From: Desulfobulbaceae bacterium | Lineage (GTDB): Bacteria; Desulfobacterota; Desulfobulbia; Desulfobulbales; Desulfurivibrionaceae | Assembly (NCBI GenBank): GCA_003517965.1 | Contig: DOZO01000041.1 | Location: 17,450-81,449, forward strand | Length of the DNA: 64,000 nt | Direction of reading: 5' to 3' | Shown here: positions 16,068 to 24,960 of the stretch, one piece after another | Numbering within the stretch: position 1 is the first letter of the stretch | Layout of the letters: the number at the start of each line of letters is the position of its first letter | The notes under the pieces: generated by a model | What the model saw: only the letters and a program-made list of their open reading frames with translations | Databases searched by the model: none | What the model was told of the DNA's origin: nothing | Made by a program: the position numbers and the translations under genes

Positions 16068-17236
16068 TCCCTTATGGAAAACATCATATTGATGAAGAAG
16101 ATATTCAGGCTGTAGTTGATGTCTTGAGAAGCGGTATTTTGACGCAAGGCCCAGTGGTGGAGGCCTTTGAACAGGCAGTGGCGCATTATACCGGAGCAAG
16201 ATATGCGGTTGCGGTAGCAAGCGGCACAGCCGCCCTTCATCTTGCGGCCGTGGCGGCGGGTGTCGGCCCTGGCAGATCGCTGGTGACTTCGCCCATTACC
16301 TTCGTTGCCAGTGCGAATGCCGCGCTTTATGTTGGCGGGCGGGTGATCTTTGCAGACATCGATCCGGAGACGATCAACCTGTCACCGGACAGTCTCAGGA
16401 AGGCGCTGGCCGATAATCCGGATGCCCGAGCTGTTATCCCGGTACATTTTGCTGGTTTGCCGTGTGATATGATGGCCATCAAATTCGCTGCAGATCAAGC
16501 TGGGGCAATTGTGATCGAAGATGCCGCTCATGCCCTGGGGGCGACTTATCCAAGTGGAGAGCGGGTCGGCTCATGCGTTTATTCCCTGATGACGATTTTT
16601 TCCTTTCATCCGGTCAAGGCGATTGCCGCAGGTGAGGGAGGGATGATTACCACCAATGACAAGGCCATCTATCGCAAGCTTCTGCGGTTGCGCAGCCACG
16701 GGATCAACAAGCTTGACGATCCGGTTCAGCAGCCGGAGCAGGCGGAATGCGACGGCGTACCCAATCCCTGGTATTACGAAATGCAGGAACTCGGGTTCCA
16801 TTTTCGGATCACCGATTTGCAATGCGGGCTGGCGCTTTCGCAATTCAAGAAACTTGACCGGTTCATTGCACGCCGCCGCATCTTGACGAAACAATATGAT
16901 GATGCCTTTGTAGGGATGCGGAATTGTCGTCCCGCCCAGAAAACTGGTCGTGACATGAGCGGACACCATTTATATGTTCTCCGAATCGATTTTGAAAAAC
17001 TGGGAAAAAGCCGGGGGCAGTTGATGCGGGAACTCAAGGAGCGGCAGATAGGCAGCCAGGTGCATTACATACCCGTACCGGCCCAGCCGCATTACCGCAG
17101 GCTTGGTTTCAGGCCCGAAGACTACCCGAACGCCCAACGCTACTATCAGGAGGCGCTGAGTATCCCACTGTTCTATGATTTGACCGATGGGCAGCAGGAA
17201 ACGATTATCTCGGTGGTCAGAGAGTTGGTGGGTTAG
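16064..17236 (+). CDS. pseC: UDP-4-amino-4,6-dideoxy-N-acetyl-L-altrosamine transaminase, PseC
   Basis: A 390-residue PLP aminotransferase of the DegT/DnrJ/EryC1 family, adding the 4-amino group in pseudaminic acid synthesis. IPYGKHHIDEEDIQAVVDVL and GILTQGP are PseC-type N-terminal motifs. VASGTAALHLAA binds PLP phosphate, VIEDAAHALGATYP includes the conserved aspartate, and FSFHPVKAIAAGEGG carries the Schiff-base lysine in the PseC-specific HPVK context. Its ATG overlaps the TGA of the duplicated reductase fragment. Together with pseB, the PseG/PseH fusion and one of the NeuB-type synthases it supports a pseudaminic-acid-type product. Confidence 0.93.
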   Translation: MIPYGKHHIDEEDIQAVVDVLRSGILTQGPVVEAFEQAVAHYTGARYAVAVASGTAALHLAAVAAGVGPGRSLVTSPITFVASANAALYVGGRVIFADIDPETINLSPDSLRKALADNPDARAVIPVHFAGLPCDMMAIKFAADQAGAIVIEDAAHALGATYPSGERVGSCVYSLMTIFSFHPVKAIAAGEGGMITTNDKAIYRKLLRLRSHGINKLDDPVQQPEQAECDGVPNPWYYEMQELGFHFRITDLQCGLALSQFKKLDRFIARRRILTKQYDDAFVGMRNCRPAQKTGRDMSGHHLYVLRIDFEKLGKSRGQLMRELKERQIGSQVHYIPVPAQPHYRRLGFRPEDYPNAQRYYQEALSIPLFYDLTDGQQETIISVVRELVG

Positions 17237-17271
17237 TAATTGCAACTAAAGGTCTCTTGAGGGAATTAATC

Positions 17272-18330
17272 ATGTCAGCCAACAACTGGAAAAATCGCTC
17301 CGTTCTGATCACCGGTGTCTGCGGCACGGTGGGGCGAGAACTGCTTCGACAGGTGAATCAGTTCGACTGCTCACGCATCGTGGGGATCGACAACAACGAA
17401 AGCGAACTTTTTTTCCTGAGCCAGGCCTATGCGAAGCAGGATAACGTGCGGCTCTTCTTGGGCGATCTCCGCGACCGGGACAAGATGATGCGGAAGATGC
17501 GGGGAATCGACGTGGTACTGCACGCCGCCGCCCTCAAGCATGTGATTCTCTGCGAAGAATCGCCCCGCGACGCGGTCCAGACCAACATCATCGGCATGAT
17601 CAATGTTATAGATGCGGCGGAGGTAAACAATGTCGGGCGGGTCATCTTCACCTCCTCCGACAAGGCGGTTAACCCGACCAATGTCATGGGTACCACCAAA
17701 TTGATGGGGGAACGGCTGATCACCGCAGCCAATGCTCACAAGCACAAGGGTGGCGATACGGTTTTTGCCTCGACCCGTTTCGGCAACGTCCTTGGGTCGC
17801 GTGGCTCTGTTGTGCCGCTGTTCAAACGGCAAATCGCCCAGGGAGGCCCGGTAACCTTGACAGACATGGCCATGACCCGTTTCATCATGACCTTGGAGAA
17901 TGCGGTCCGGTTGGTTATGTCCTCGGTGTTTCTGGCGCACGGCGGGGAGGTGTTCGTCACCAAGATGCCGGTGGTGCGCATCGCCGATCTGGCGGAGGTC
18001 ATGATCGAAATACTGGCCCCGCGTTTTGGCCATGATCCGGCCAGGATTGAGATCAAGTGTATTGGCGCCAAATCCGGGGAGAAGATGTTCGAGGAGCTGT
18101 TGAGCGAGGAGGAGATTCGTCGTACCCTTGAGTTGCGGGACTTTTTCGCAATCCTCCCCGCCTTCAAGTCTGTTTATCACCGCATCGATTACCAGTATGA
18201 GGGCGTCCTTGCCCAGACAGTTGATCGCGATTACAACTCGCGTTCGGAAAAGCTGATGTCACGGGACGCGATCTGTGCATATCTCCTGGACAACCAGATA
18301 TTAGAAGGAGAGGACGCATGCGCCTGCTGA
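17272..18330 (+). CDS. CapD-type UDP-HexNAc 4,6-dehydratase (cassette A, gene 1)
   Basis: A 352-residue soluble SDR protein of the polysaccharide-biosynthesis CapD family. ITGVCGTVGRELLRQV is the Rossmann motif. FTSSDKAVNPTNVMGTTKLMGE contains the SDK region with M in place of the usual catalytic Y of YxxxK (NVMGTTK). SRGSVVPLFKRQI and MTRFIMTLENAVRLV are shared with PseB/FlaA1. GAKSGEKMFEELLSEEE closes the family core. ATG 17272 with GAGGG upstream is preferred over TTG 17257. The methionine is a known feature of PglF/LegB/CapD-type retaining dehydratases. It heads the tightly packed GC-rich cassette A. Likely substrate: a UDP-HexNAc. Confidence 0.85.
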   Translation: MSANNWKNRSVLITGVCGTVGRELLRQVNQFDCSRIVGIDNNESELFFLSQAYAKQDNVRLFLGDLRDRDKMMRKMRGIDVVLHAAALKHVILCEESPRDAVQTNIIGMINVIDAAEVNNVGRVIFTSSDKAVNPTNVMGTTKLMGERLITAANAHKHKGGDTVFASTRFGNVLGSRGSVVPLFKRQIAQGGPVTLTDMAMTRFIMTLENAVRLVMSSVFLAHGGEVFVTKMPVVRIADLAEVMIEILAPRFGHDPARIEIKCIGAKSGEKMFEELLSEEEIRRTLELRDFFAILPAFKSVYHRIDYQYEGVLAQTVDRDYNSRSEKLMSRDAICAYLLDNQILEGEDACAC

Positions 18331-19469
18331 TTCTTGGTGGTGACGGCTATCTCGGATGGCCGACAGCTATGCATTTTGCCGCTGGCGGCCACGAGGTATG
18401 CCTGGTCGACAACTATCTGCGTCGGCGGATCTGCCTGGAGACAAATTCTGAACCGTTGATCAACCCGCCGTCACTGCACGACCGGGTGGCTCTCTTTGGT
18501 GCGTTGACCGGTCGGCAGATTGAAGTGGCCATCGGCGACTGCGCGGACTATGAATTTCTCTCTTCTCTGGTGCAGCGGTTTCAGCCGGACACTTTAGTCC
18601 ACTATGCCGAGCAACCATCCGCACCCTATTCCATGCTGGACTACCAGGCTGCCCGTCTCACCCTCGATAACAACCTGGGCGTGACCTTCAGCGCCATCTG
18701 GGCGGTGAAGGAGCATGCTCCTTCCTGTCATATCGTCAAACTCGGCACCATGGGCGAGTATGGCACGCCCAATATCGATATTGAAGAGGGCTGGATCAGC
18801 ATTGAGCACAAGGGGAGGCAGGACACCTTCCTCTTTCCGCGCCAGGCAGGCAGCCTTTATCATACTACCAAAGTGCTGGACACAGACCTGCTTTGGTTCT
18901 ACGTGCGCACTCACGGCCTCAGGGTTACCGACCTGATGCAGGGGCCGGTCTACGGCTTGCGCACCGCGGAGACGAACCTTGACCCGCGACTGACGACGAT
19001 TTTCAACTACGACGATATCTTCGGCACGGTGGTAAACCGGTTCGTCACCCAGGCGGTGGCGGGTATCCCGCTGACCGTCTACGGCAAAGGCGGGCAGACC
19101 CGCGGGTACCTCAATCTGAAGGACACCATCCAGTGCGTTGCGCTGGCCGCCAATACGCCTGCCGACCAGGGGCAACTGCGGGTCCTGAACCAGTTCACCG
19201 AGAGTTTTTCGGTCAATCAGCTGGCGGAGCGGATCTGCCGGGTCGGCAACAGCTTAGGGCTGGAGGTAAAAATCGAGACACTGGAAAACCCCCGCAAAGA
19301 ACTGGAGGAGCATTATTACAATCCCGCCCATAGCGGTTTGCTGGCGTTGGGACTGCAGCCTCACTACCTGACTGACGAGGTAGCAACTGACATGTTACAA
19401 ACGGTGATGCGCCATCGGGAGGCCATCGACCCGCGCAAGATCCAGCCCCGGGTTTTCTGGAAGAGATGA
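18318..19469 (+). CDS. UDP-sulfoquinovose synthase (SQD1/SqdB) homologue (cassette A, gene 2)
   Basis: A 383-residue SDR protein strikingly close in pattern to plant/bacterial SQD1. It has GGDGYLGWPTAMHFA at the N-terminus, YAEQPSAPYSM, KLGTMGEYGTPN (SQD1 Thr-x-x-Glu catalytic segment), SLYHTTK (YxxxK), TVYGKGGQTRGYLNLKDT, NQFTESFSVNQLA and EEHYYNPAHSGLLALGLQPHYL. SQD1 converts UDP-glucose plus sulfite to UDP-6-sulfoquinovose. No SqdX-type lipid transferase is present here. Instead the gene overlaps the CapD-type gene by 13 bases and is followed by NeuB, NeuC and NeuA. The inference is a UDP-HexNAc-derived, possibly sulfonated, precursor of a nonulosonic acid. Family membership is firm; the substrate is not known. 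Confidence 0.88.
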   Translation: MRLLILGGDGYLGWPTAMHFAAGGHEVCLVDNYLRRRICLETNSEPLINPPSLHDRVALFGALTGRQIEVAIGDCADYEFLSSLVQRFQPDTLVHYAEQPSAPYSMLDYQAARLTLDNNLGVTFSAIWAVKEHAPSCHIVKLGTMGEYGTPNIDIEEGWISIEHKGRQDTFLFPRQAGSLYHTTKVLDTDLLWFYVRTHGLRVTDLMQGPVYGLRTAETNLDPRLTTIFNYDDIFGTVVNRFVTQAVAGIPLTVYGKGGQTRGYLNLKDTIQCVALAANTPADQGQLRVLNQFTESFSVNQLAERICRVGNSLGLEVKIETLENPRKELEEHYYNPAHSGLLALGLQPHYLTDEVATDMLQTVMRHREAIDPRKIQPRVFWKR

Positions 19470-19487
19470 TTTAGCCAAGGACAGGTC

Positions 19488-20513
19488 ATGGAACGTTTCG
19501 ACAGGCAGATAGAGATCGACGGGCGACTGGTCAGTGAGACCTCTCCGGTCTATGTTATTGCCGAGGCCGGGGTGGCCCATTTCGGAGTAGAAGAGAAGGC
19601 CTGTCGGCTGGTGGACCTATCGGTTGAGGCGGGCGCCGATGCGGTAAAATTCCAGATTTTCGACGTTGATGCGTTGATCGCCCAGTCCCTGCCGGAATGG
19701 CGGGAGCGTCTGAGCTCACGCCGGCTGCCCTATGAGGCCTTCGTGCGGATCCAGGCCTATTGCCGGGAGCGGGGCATCACCTTCTTCGCCACCGCCCACG
19801 ACGAGCCTTCTCTGGAGTTTCTGACCAGCCTTGATGTGCCGGTCTACAAGGTCGGTTCCGGAGAGGTGGGCAACTGGCCGTACCTGAAGCGGGTGGCCGG
19901 TTTGGGGAAGCCGCTGATCTTTTCCACCGGCATGTACCGCCTGGAGCAGGTGGCGGAGGCCTTGGAGGCGGTGGCCGAAGCGGGCAATCGCCAGGTGGCC
20001 GTGCTGCATTGCGTGACTCGCTACCCCACGCCCCCGGAGGAGGTCAGTCTCGGCAACATTGCCCTGCTGCGGGAAAAATTCAAGGTGCTGGCCGGTTACT
20101 CCGACCATACCCACGGCTATCATATCCCCATGGTGGCGGTGGCCTTGGGGGCGCGAATCATCGAGAAACATATCAGCCTGGATTTCAACGTCCCGGATGC
20201 CAACGACTGGAAGGTTTCCTGCGGTCCCCATGATCTGGGGGAATTCATCAGGCAATTGCGTGAGGTGGAAGCGGCGTTAAGTGTGCGGGAGAGCGGGCCG
20301 ACGGCGGGAGAACAGGAAAGCCTGGTCTGGGCGGGCAAGAGTCTGGTCGCCGTCCGGGGTCTTCCGGCTGGCACCGTACTGACCAAGGACGATCTGGCAG
20401 CCAAGCGGCCCGGCACCGGCATCTCTCCCGCATTCCTGGACAGCGTAATCGGCAGGACCGTCCTGGTGGATTTGGATCGGGACGCCCTCATAACCTGGGA
20501 GTCTTTGCAGTGA
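19488..20513 (+). CDS. neuB: NeuB-family nonulosonic acid synthase (cassette A, gene 3)
   Basis: A 341-residue PEP-condensing synthase. The TIM-barrel domain (residues ~10-270) shows VYVIAEAGVAHFG, GADAVKFQIFD, YKVGSGEVGNWPYL, LIFSTGMY, LHCVTRYPTPPEEV, LAGYSDHTHG and ARIIEKHISLD. The C-terminal SAF (antifreeze-like) domain (~285-341) has LVAVRGLPAGTVLTKDDLAAKRPGTGI. The family joins PEP to a free 2-acetamido mannose-type sugar to give a nine-carbon ulosonic acid. The sugar would come from the NeuC homologue that follows with a 4-base overlap. AAGGA precedes ATG 19488. First of three NeuB paralogues in the locus. Confidence 0.93.
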   Translation: MERFDRQIEIDGRLVSETSPVYVIAEAGVAHFGVEEKACRLVDLSVEAGADAVKFQIFDVDALIAQSLPEWRERLSSRRLPYEAFVRIQAYCRERGITFFATAHDEPSLEFLTSLDVPVYKVGSGEVGNWPYLKRVAGLGKPLIFSTGMYRLEQVAEALEAVAEAGNRQVAVLHCVTRYPTPPEEVSLGNIALLREKFKVLAGYSDHTHGYHIPMVAVALGARIIEKHISLDFNVPDANDWKVSCGPHDLGEFIRQLREVEAALSVRESGPTAGEQESLVWAGKSLVAVRGLPAGTVLTKDDLAAKRPGTGISPAFLDSVIGRTVLVDLDRDALITWESLQ

Positions 20514-21670
20514 AAAAGCGCAAAATTTGCGTGGTGATCACCACGCGCGGCAACTACGCCAAGATGAAATCGGTGATGGCCGCCATCCAGGCCGCGCCCG
20601 ACCTGGAACTGCAGCTGATCCTGGGCGGCATGGTAGTCCTGGAAAAATACGGCCGCATTCTCAACAATCTGGAAGGGCAGCAGCTGCCGGTTTCGCGGAC
20701 CATCCATTTCGTGATCGAGGGTGAGAGCCTGGTAACCATGGCTAAATCGGCCGGTCTGGCAGTTACCGAGTTCGCCACCGCCTTCGAAGACCTCAAGCCG
20801 GATGTCGTGCTGGTGATTGCCGATCGCTTCGAGTGTCTGCCCATCGCCATGGCGGCGGCCTACATGAACATCGCCGTGGCACACGTGGAAGGCGGTGAGG
20901 TCTCCGGTTCCATCGACGAGAGCATCCGCCATGCCATCAGTAAACTGGCGCACCTGCATTTTCCGGCCTCGCAAGAGGCGGCCGCGCGCATCGAGCGGAT
21001 GGGCGAAGACCCGGACACCGTCTTCCTGGTGGGCGGCACAAGTATGGATGTCATCCGGCAGCTCGCTCTTACCGAACTTGAGCCGTTGCGCGATTACATG
21101 CGTAATTACGGCATGGGGCCGCTCATTAAGTTGAATGCCGGCGAGTATCTGGTGTTGATCCAGCACCCGGTAACCACCGAGTATGAGGCTAATCTCAGCC
21201 ATATCCGCGAAACCATCGCGGCCTTGCAGGAACTGGCCATCCCCACCGTCTGGGTGCTGCCCAATATGGATGCCGGCTCGGACGGGATCAACAAGGGAAT
21301 CCGAATCTTCCGGGAGAACGAAAAGCCGGATTTCATCCATTTTTTCAAGAGCCTGCCGATTGAGTTGTACGCGCCGCTGATGAAGAATGGTGCCTGTATC
21401 CTGGGTAATTCTTCCAGCGGTATCCGCGAATCCGCCTTTCTCGGCACCCCGAGCGTCAACATCGGTTCCCGCCAGCATGGCCGTGAGCGCGGGGGCAACG
21501 TGGTGGATGTTGATTATGATCGCTGTCAGATCGTGGCGGCGGTCAAGGCCCAGATTGCCCGTGGTCGCTATGCCCCGGATCATGTCTATGGCGATGGCTT
21601 TGCCGCGGGAAAAATTGTCGATGTGCTGCGTTCGGCCGATTTCAAGATTCAGAAAACCATTACTTATTGA
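20510..21670 (+). CDS. neuC: NeuC-family hydrolysing UDP-HexNAc 2-epimerase (cassette A, gene 4)
   Basis: A 386-residue GT-B-fold epimerase that releases UDP and inverts C2 of a UDP-HexNAc, giving the free mannosamine-type sugar used by NeuB. It has VVITTRGNYAKMKSVM, VLVIADRFECLPIAMAAAYM, HVEGGEVSGSIDESIRHAISK (the NeuC-type HxEGGExxGxxDExxRHxxxK segment), LIQHPVTTE and GNSSSGIRESAFLGTPSVNIG. Catalytic acidic and arginine residues are in place. It overlaps NeuB and the next gene by a few bases. Whether it accepts ordinary UDP-GlcNAc or a modified UDP-sugar made by the two upstream SDR enzymes is the key open question for cassette A. Confidence 0.93.
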   Translation: MKKRKICVVITTRGNYAKMKSVMAAIQAAPDLELQLILGGMVVLEKYGRILNNLEGQQLPVSRTIHFVIEGESLVTMAKSAGLAVTEFATAFEDLKPDVVLVIADRFECLPIAMAAAYMNIAVAHVEGGEVSGSIDESIRHAISKLAHLHFPASQEAAARIERMGEDPDTVFLVGGTSMDVIRQLALTELEPLRDYMRNYGMGPLIKLNAGEYLVLIQHPVTTEYEANLSHIRETIAALQELAIPTVWVLPNMDAGSDGINKGIRIFRENEKPDFIHFFKSLPIELYAPLMKNGACILGNSSSGIRESAFLGTPSVNIGSRQHGRERGGNVVDVDYDRCQIVAAVKAQIARGRYAPDHVYGDGFAAGKIVDVLRSADFKIQKTITY

Positions 21671-22680
21671 TGCGGAAGTTCATGAAACCCGTCGCCCTCT
21701 ATTACCGAATGCTCAAGTACCAGCCTGAAAATCTGGCCCGCCTGGAACGGGAATTCGAACTTGAAATACTTGATACCCCGGCCCAGGATACCACGGAATT
21801 GTTGGGCCGGGTGGATGTGCTGTTCGCCCCCTTGGGATATATGGTTGATCAGGTCAAGATTGACGCCTGCCCGAATTTGAAGGCGATTGTCTCCAATACA
21901 ACCGGTCATCCCCATATTGACGTGGAGTATGCGCGGTCAAAGGGCATCTATGTGGCCTGCCTCAAGTTCGCCCAGGATTTCCTGGGCAGCATCACCCCCA
22001 CCGCCGAGCTGACCTGGGGCTTGATCATCGCCTTGACCCGCAACCTCTGGCCGGCCTGTCGCTCCGTGCTGGCTGGGCAATGGGATCGTCGACCCTTCGG
22101 CAGCCCGTCAATGCTTTCACGCTTGAGCCTGGGGATAATCGGACATGGTCGCCTGGGTACGCTGGTGGCCCGTTACGGCAGGGCGTTTGGCATGACTGTC
22201 CGTTATTACGACCCATATGTGGCCTCCTCGTCGGAAGGGGCGGAACGGATGGAAAGCCTCATCGATCTGGTATCGTCCAGCAATGTGGTGACCCTGCACG
22301 TGCCGCACGAGAAGGAGACCGAGGGTATGGTCAGCCGGGAACTCCTGGCTGCCTTCAAGCCCGGTTCTTATCTGATCAACACCGCGCGGGGCGAGTTGCT
22401 TGACTGGGGCGCGCTGTTAGATGCAATGCAATCCGGGCATCTGGCCGGGGCGGCGCTGGACGTCTTCGAGGGGGAGTTTGTGCCGGGCTTTGCTGAGCAG
22501 TTTCCCGAGCATCCGGTATTGCGCTACGCCCGTGAGCACGACAACCTCATCTTTACTCCCCATATTGGCGGTTCGACCGTCGATGCCTGGCGGCTGACCG
22601 AGGCCCACGCCATTGAGATGGCACTGGCGCATCTGCGAGGCACCGGCAGGTTGCCCTCTGCCGAAACTTCAACCCTCTGA
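21670..22680 (+). CDS. D-isomer-specific 2-hydroxyacid dehydrogenase (cassette A, gene 5)
   Basis: A 336-residue NAD-dependent dehydrogenase. The nucleotide motif is LGIIGHGRLGTL. Catalytic Arg is in INTARGELLDW, Glu in DVFEGEFVPG and His in FTPHIGGST, the complete phosphoglycerate/formate dehydrogenase triad. The start overlaps the NeuC stop (TGATG); an in-frame ATG at 21682 is an alternative with GGAAG upstream. A dehydrogenase of this family is not part of known sialic, legionaminic or pseudaminic pathways. It may adjust a 2-oxo/2-hydroxy acid group, for example making an acyl or lactyl-type substituent. The distant paralogue at 37875 belongs to cassette C. Confidence 0.88.
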   Translation: MRKFMKPVALYYRMLKYQPENLARLEREFELEILDTPAQDTTELLGRVDVLFAPLGYMVDQVKIDACPNLKAIVSNTTGHPHIDVEYARSKGIYVACLKFAQDFLGSITPTAELTWGLIIALTRNLWPACRSVLAGQWDRRPFGSPSMLSRLSLGIIGHGRLGTLVARYGRAFGMTVRYYDPYVASSSEGAERMESLIDLVSSSNVVTLHVPHEKETEGMVSRELLAAFKPGSYLINTARGELLDWGALLDAMQSGHLAGAALDVFEGEFVPGFAEQFPEHPVLRYAREHDNLIFTPHIGGSTVDAWRLTEAHAIEMALAHLRGTGRLPSAETSTL

Positions 22681-22692
22681 GACGATTCGAGA

Positions 22693-23454
22693 ATGACCTT
22701 GCCAGCCGGTATTACCATCGACGATGACCAGGCCATCGGGCTGATCCCCGCCCGGGGCGGCTCCAAGAGCATTCCCTTGAAGAATCTGGCTCCGGTTGCC
22801 GGCCGCCCCATGATTACCTACGTGATGGCGGCCGGTTTGAAAGCGGCGACCCTCAGTCGGGTTTACTGCTCCACCGACCATCCTGCGATTGCCCAGGTCT
22901 GCCGGGAGGGCGGGGTGGAGGTTCTGGACCGGCCAGCGCATCTGGGCGAAGATGATACGCCCGTCATTGCAGTGGTGCGGCAGGTTCTGGAGACTGTGGC
23001 GCAGAGAGATGGGCGGATGCCGGGCCTGGTGGCGCTTTTGCAGCCAACCTCGCCTTTCTTGCTGGCCGAACATATCAATGCCTGCGTGCAGGCATTGCGG
23101 CAGCAGCCAGCCGCCGACTCGTCCCAGACCATCACGCCGGTCTTCCATAATGCCCACGCCTTTAACCAGAGGGTGGTGGAGGGCGGGCTGGTCCGCTTCC
23201 GCTTTCCGGAGGAGCGGGCCGCGGCTTACAACAAACAGCGCAAGCCCAAGCACTACGTTTTCGGCAACCTGGTGGTGACCCGCAGCCGGGCGATTTTCGA
23301 GGGCAAGGATTGTTTCGGGGCCGTCTCGGTGCCGGTGGAAATTTCGCGAGTCTATTCCCTGGATGTCGATACCGCAGAAGACCTTGATTATGCAGATTAT
23401 ATTGTTGCTTCCGGAAAAGTGTCGTTCCCCGGCCAGTCTCGGCAGATGATTTGA
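22693..23454 (+). CDS. neuA: NeuA-family CMP-nonulosonate cytidylyltransferase (cassette A, gene 6)
   Basis: A 253-residue nucleotidyltransferase activating the NeuB product as its CMP ester. The CTP-binding signature is IGLIPARGGSKSIPLKNL, and downstream family motifs are VYCSTDHPAIA, LLQPTSPFLLAEHI and SLDVDTAEDLDYADYI. It ends the tightly spaced cassette A; a GT-B-like protein follows. ATG 22693 gives an N-terminal extension of ~12 residues before the usual start of the domain. Cytoplasmic. Confidence 0.93.
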   Translation: MTLPAGITIDDDQAIGLIPARGGSKSIPLKNLAPVAGRPMITYVMAAGLKAATLSRVYCSTDHPAIAQVCREGGVEVLDRPAHLGEDDTPVIAVVRQVLETVAQRDGRMPGLVALLQPTSPFLLAEHINACVQALRQQPAADSSQTITPVFHNAHAFNQRVVEGGLVRFRFPEERAAAYNKQRKPKHYVFGNLVVTRSRAIFEGKDCFGAVSVPVEISRVYSLDVDTAEDLDYADYIVASGKVSFPGQSRQMI

Positions 23455-23516
23455 AGCAGGGTTTTTCGGGAACAACCGCTGTTCCTGCGGGTAACTTTTT
23501 TCAAAGGTCAATTGCC

Positions 23517-24851
23517 ATGGACGTAATAGGAAGTAATCGGGCGGAATCAACGAAAGTGGTCGCCGTTGTCATTCCTTCCGATATTGTGGCGAGAAAATTC
23601 GTTAACAGTGGTGCCCTCAATGTTCTTGAAAGGCAAACCAGGGTGGTTTTTCTGGCCAGCAGGGATGTGACCGTTGCTTTGCCGGGTGAAAGTGTTGTCG
23701 TTGATTTGAAGTTTATGGAGTCAGCTTTTGCCAGGCGGCTTGATCTGCTCTTCTGGTATCATTCGTTTTATGTCTATTTGAAAAGAAACGGGCTTGAATA
23801 TCGCAATACTATTAAAGCGTTGAGCATGAAATTGATGGTGCGCCGCCTGCACGAGGTGCTCTCTATGCCGATTCTTTCTTTGGTCGTCGATAAGCTGGAT
23901 GAATGGTATTTTGCCCAGGATGAAAATGCCAGAGCTGCTTTGGCGACAATCAAACCTGACCTGCTGGTCACGGCAGGGTCGGCCCTTGATTCCTATTCCC
24001 ATATAGTTTTAAAAACTGCCAGCAAACTGAAAATTCCCACATTGATGGTTATTTCGCATTGGGACTACTTCAGCAAAAAGGGGCTACTGAGATTCAAGCC
24101 GGACAAGGTATATGTCTGGGGCGACGACATGAAAAATTCGGCCATCAAATTCAACGAGGTGTCTGAAGCAGATGTGATGGTGGTTGGGGCTCCGCAGTTT
24201 CAAAAATACCTTGCCGGCATGCCGGAAAAGAATGCGGCCAAGGATGAGCTCGGGTTGGATGCAGAGAAAAACTGGTTGCTGTTTCCCGGTTCGGGCATCC
24301 CCTACGACGAGCTCTCTGTCCTCAAGCGCTTAAGTGAATTGCTGGTCAGGTCGAACCGGAGTGATATCGGCATCATCTACCGGCCACATCCCAGGGCCTG
24401 GGCCAGAAAAACCAAAGAGAAAATCAACCTGGAAGATCTGAAAAATGTGGTGATTGATAAACCGCAGCAGGGGGAGGGGCAGTCCGAAGCACATTACCAG
24501 AAACTAATTTCGGCATCCGAAGGAATTGTCTCGCCGTACTCCACCATGATCCTGGAAGGCGCACTCTGTGGATTGCCTGCCCTGTGTGTCTGTTTTTCGG
24601 ATAACCTAAATATTTGGGATTTCGCCCAAGCGGAAGCCCAGGAGCATATTTGGCCCCTGCTTGAGCGGGATTGGGTCTTCTCCTGTTCAAGAAGCGAGGA
24701 TCTGGAGGTGGTTTTTCTTAAATTTCTCGAAAAGATCTTCGATCCCCAGTTCAGGGTAGCCGTGAGAGGTCAGGTAAGATCCACGGTTTACTTTGATGAG
24801 AATACCTTTGCTGAAAGACTGTATGAACATATCGAGCGCGATTTTTTGTAG
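23517..24851 (+). CDS. GT-B-like surface glycan transferase candidate A
   Basis: A 444-residue protein of unknown specific function. The C-terminal half has the pattern IGIIYRPHPRAW (HP motif) and IVSPYSTMILEGALCGLPALC (S/T motif followed by E...GxP). These are seen in bacterial sialyl/Kdo transferases and CDP-glycerol glycerophosphotransferases, enzymes whose donors are CMP- or CDP-linked. ATG 23517 is chosen over TTG 23451 because the latter overlaps the NeuA end and adds low-quality residues. Its position directly after NeuA suggests that it transfers the CMP-activated product of cassette A; this is inference. Confidence 0.65.
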   Translation: MDVIGSNRAESTKVVAVVIPSDIVARKFVNSGALNVLERQTRVVFLASRDVTVALPGESVVVDLKFMESAFARRLDLLFWYHSFYVYLKRNGLEYRNTIKALSMKLMVRRLHEVLSMPILSLVVDKLDEWYFAQDENARAALATIKPDLLVTAGSALDSYSHIVLKTASKLKIPTLMVISHWDYFSKKGLLRFKPDKVYVWGDDMKNSAIKFNEVSEADVMVVGAPQFQKYLAGMPEKNAAKDELGLDAEKNWLLFPGSGIPYDELSVLKRLSELLVRSNRSDIGIIYRPHPRAWARKTKEKINLEDLKNVVIDKPQQGEGQSEAHYQKLISASEGIVSPYSTMILEGALCGLPALCVCFSDNLNIWDFAQAEAQEHIWPLLERDWVFSCSRSEDLEVVFLKFLEKIFDPQFRVAVRGQVRSTVYFDENTFAERLYEHIERDFL

Positions 24852-24960
24852 GACGGCCCGGATTGCGGGGCGCTGACATTTACACATCCAACGACTGGCC
24901 AGTGAACTGTCGAATGGTTCGACAGGCGCGGGGCATCTCGGTAGTCAAGGAGTCGGTGAG

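Noticed and set aside
20120..21583. A 487-codon open frame on the - strand
   Set aside because: It is antisense to neuB and neuC in high-GC sequence; the + strand proteins have full family motifs and the antisense translation has none.
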